Assembly: GCA_034687125.1 (NCBI GenBank)
Contig: JAQGBZ010000340.1
Span: 1-64,000, forward strand
Reading direction: 5' to 3'
From: Neelides folsomi
Taxonomy: Eukaryota; Arthropoda; Collembola; Neelipleona; Neelidae
Length of the DNA stretch: 64,000 nt
The notes under the pieces: model-generated
Database searches by the model: none
Told to the model about the DNA's origin: nothing
Seen by the model: only the letters and a program-made list of their open reading frames with translations
Program-made: the position numbers and the translations under genes
In this document: positions 62,909 through 64,000 of the stretch, piece by piece
Layout of the letters: the number at the start of each line of letters is the position of its first letter
Position numbering within the stretch: the first letter of the stretch is position 1

Positions 62909-64000
62909 ATGTCTATGAAATTCTTAAATAAGAAACATTTGAGTAATGTGAATTATTTTCACATTGGACGATGCATATCAACAAGTCGTATTAATCTTCA
63001 ACTGCCAAAAAAATGTGACGCCGTTATTATTGGTAAATTGACAAAATTGTACAAGTATTTTGAATATTAAATATATTATATTATATTACGTTTAAAATTC
63101 TATTTTGTGATTATTGGCGGTGGAAGCATTGGTTGCAGCACGCTTTATCACTTGGCTAAACTTGGTTTCACAAATACGGTCCTTCTTGAGAGAAATAAAT
63201 TAACCTCGGGAACAACATGGTAAGATACTCCACACTTGGTATAATTAAGTTAAGTATACATAGGTAGGTATGTAATATATAGTATATACCTAACCTACAC
63301 ATAAATAGGCATATACCTATTTATTAAACATCATTAAAACATGTTAAGATATTTGCAATTAGTTTAATACGTTTATTCGTTTAATTATATTTCAATATAA
63401 TAAATAATTAAACAATATAACATTAAACATGACTAAAAAACTACATATAACGTTTGTTGATTTATAAAAGGCACACGGCCGGTCTTGTTTGGTCACTTCG
63501 ACCATCTGATATTGACATTCAACTTCTTCAAATCACTCGAGACATGTTGGGAAGATTAGAAAAGGAAACAGGAATAAATCCTGGATGGAACAACAATGGA
63601 GGGCTTTTCTTAGCTTCAACTAAAGTATGAAAATCAGAGATATATTACATATTATGGTTTGTACACGAACTTAAAAACCAACGGTGTATATTGCTAATTT
63701 TAATTATCTATAATAACTTAATAATAAGTAAAGTAAAAAGTACATAAATCCCACACATACATAAGTTATAAGTTTTGTGTGACTATATTTTCTAATGTTA
63801 AGTATTCTGTTTAATTTCTGAAAAAGGAACGGTTGGATGAATATACGCGTCTCCACACTGCTGGAAAACCATTCGGAATTCATTCCGAAGTTTTGAGTCC
63901 TTCTGATACTAAAAAACTTGTTCCAATAATTGATGAGAAAACTCTTTATGGGACCATTTTTTCTCCAAGTGATGGGAATGTTGATCCTTCTGGTTTATGC
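62909..64000 (+). CDS. SARDH: Sarcosine dehydrogenase, 5' part (runs off right edge)
   Basis: Mitochondrial FAD enzyme oxidising sarcosine to glycine in one-carbon metabolism. Exons are 62909-63032, 63117-63219, 63471-63624 and 63827 to the edge. The N-terminus is basic and serine/asparagine-rich, like a mitochondrial targeting peptide. The Rossmann motif [13 protein letters not shown] is split by the first intron. [16 protein letters not shown] (the FAD-attachment His region), [10 protein letters not shown], and finally [17 protein letters not shown] all match sarcosine/dimethylglycine dehydrogenases; HTAGLVW favours sarcosine dehydrogenase. The first intron has a GT donor but no AG acceptor that keeps frame (see findings). 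The other introns are normal GT-AG. About four fifths of the gene lies outside the window. Confidence 0.9.

Overview
This is a eukaryotic nuclear window and almost certainly arthropod. It is strongly AT-rich, has mostly short GT-AG introns (about 40-300 bp), and carries arthropod-type families: CxxC...CxxC (ZAD-like) zinc-finger proteins, seven-helix gustatory-type chemoreceptors, a GPI-anchored carbonic anhydrase and GH2 beta-mannosidase. A springtail or other basal hexapod would fit the tandem zinc-finger and chemoreceptor arrays, but I cannot name a species. Gene models below were assembled by hand from reading frame, splice sites and intron phase. Where I state that the spliced length is a multiple of three, I counted it.

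Layout. 0-2.6 kb: minus-strand chemoreceptor exons running off the left edge, with an inverted partial copy of one exon. 3.6-14.8 kb: four tandem plus-strand paralogous zinc-finger genes with identical three-exon structure and identical intron phases. 15.6-20.0 kb: a complete 14-exon beta-mannosidase (minus). 22.5-26.2 kb: a complete 7-exon membrane-anchored carbonic anhydrase (minus). 26.2-34.4 kb: mostly gene-poor, with a GC-richer island near 31.0-31.6 kb that may hold an unrecognised minus-strand gene. 34.5-35.2 kb: a pseudogene interrupted only by TGA codons. 37.1-41.8 kb: two tandem pepsin-like genes (minus) with damaged active sites; the downstream one lacks its own leader exons. 43-43.8 kb: transposase remnants. 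44.6-45.9 kb: alpha-1,3-fucosyltransferase (minus). 46.8-48.5 kb: MINPP-type phosphatase (plus), divergent from the fucosyltransferase. 49.7-54.1 kb: complete 12-exon EFL1, the ribosome-assembly GTPase. 54.6-60.0 kb: three tandem gustatory-type receptors, each with one large exon and two small 3' exons. 60.5-62.3 kb: repeats and foldback elements. 62.9 kb to the end: the 5' part of sarcosine dehydrogenase.

The genes do not form one pathway. The organisation is ordinary housekeeping or secretory genes interspersed with three local gene-family expansions (zinc fingers, aspartic-protease-like proteins, chemoreceptors) and at least six short inverted-repeat elements, four of them inside introns. 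The most unusual points are: a protease pair whose exon phases would allow a shared signal/propeptide leader; a regular pattern of one-residue-short zinc fingers across the zinc-finger paralogs; a sarcosine dehydrogenase intron with no AG acceptor that is bounded by a near-perfect 11-bp direct repeat; and a 667-bp foldback element with a perfect 9-bp target duplication.
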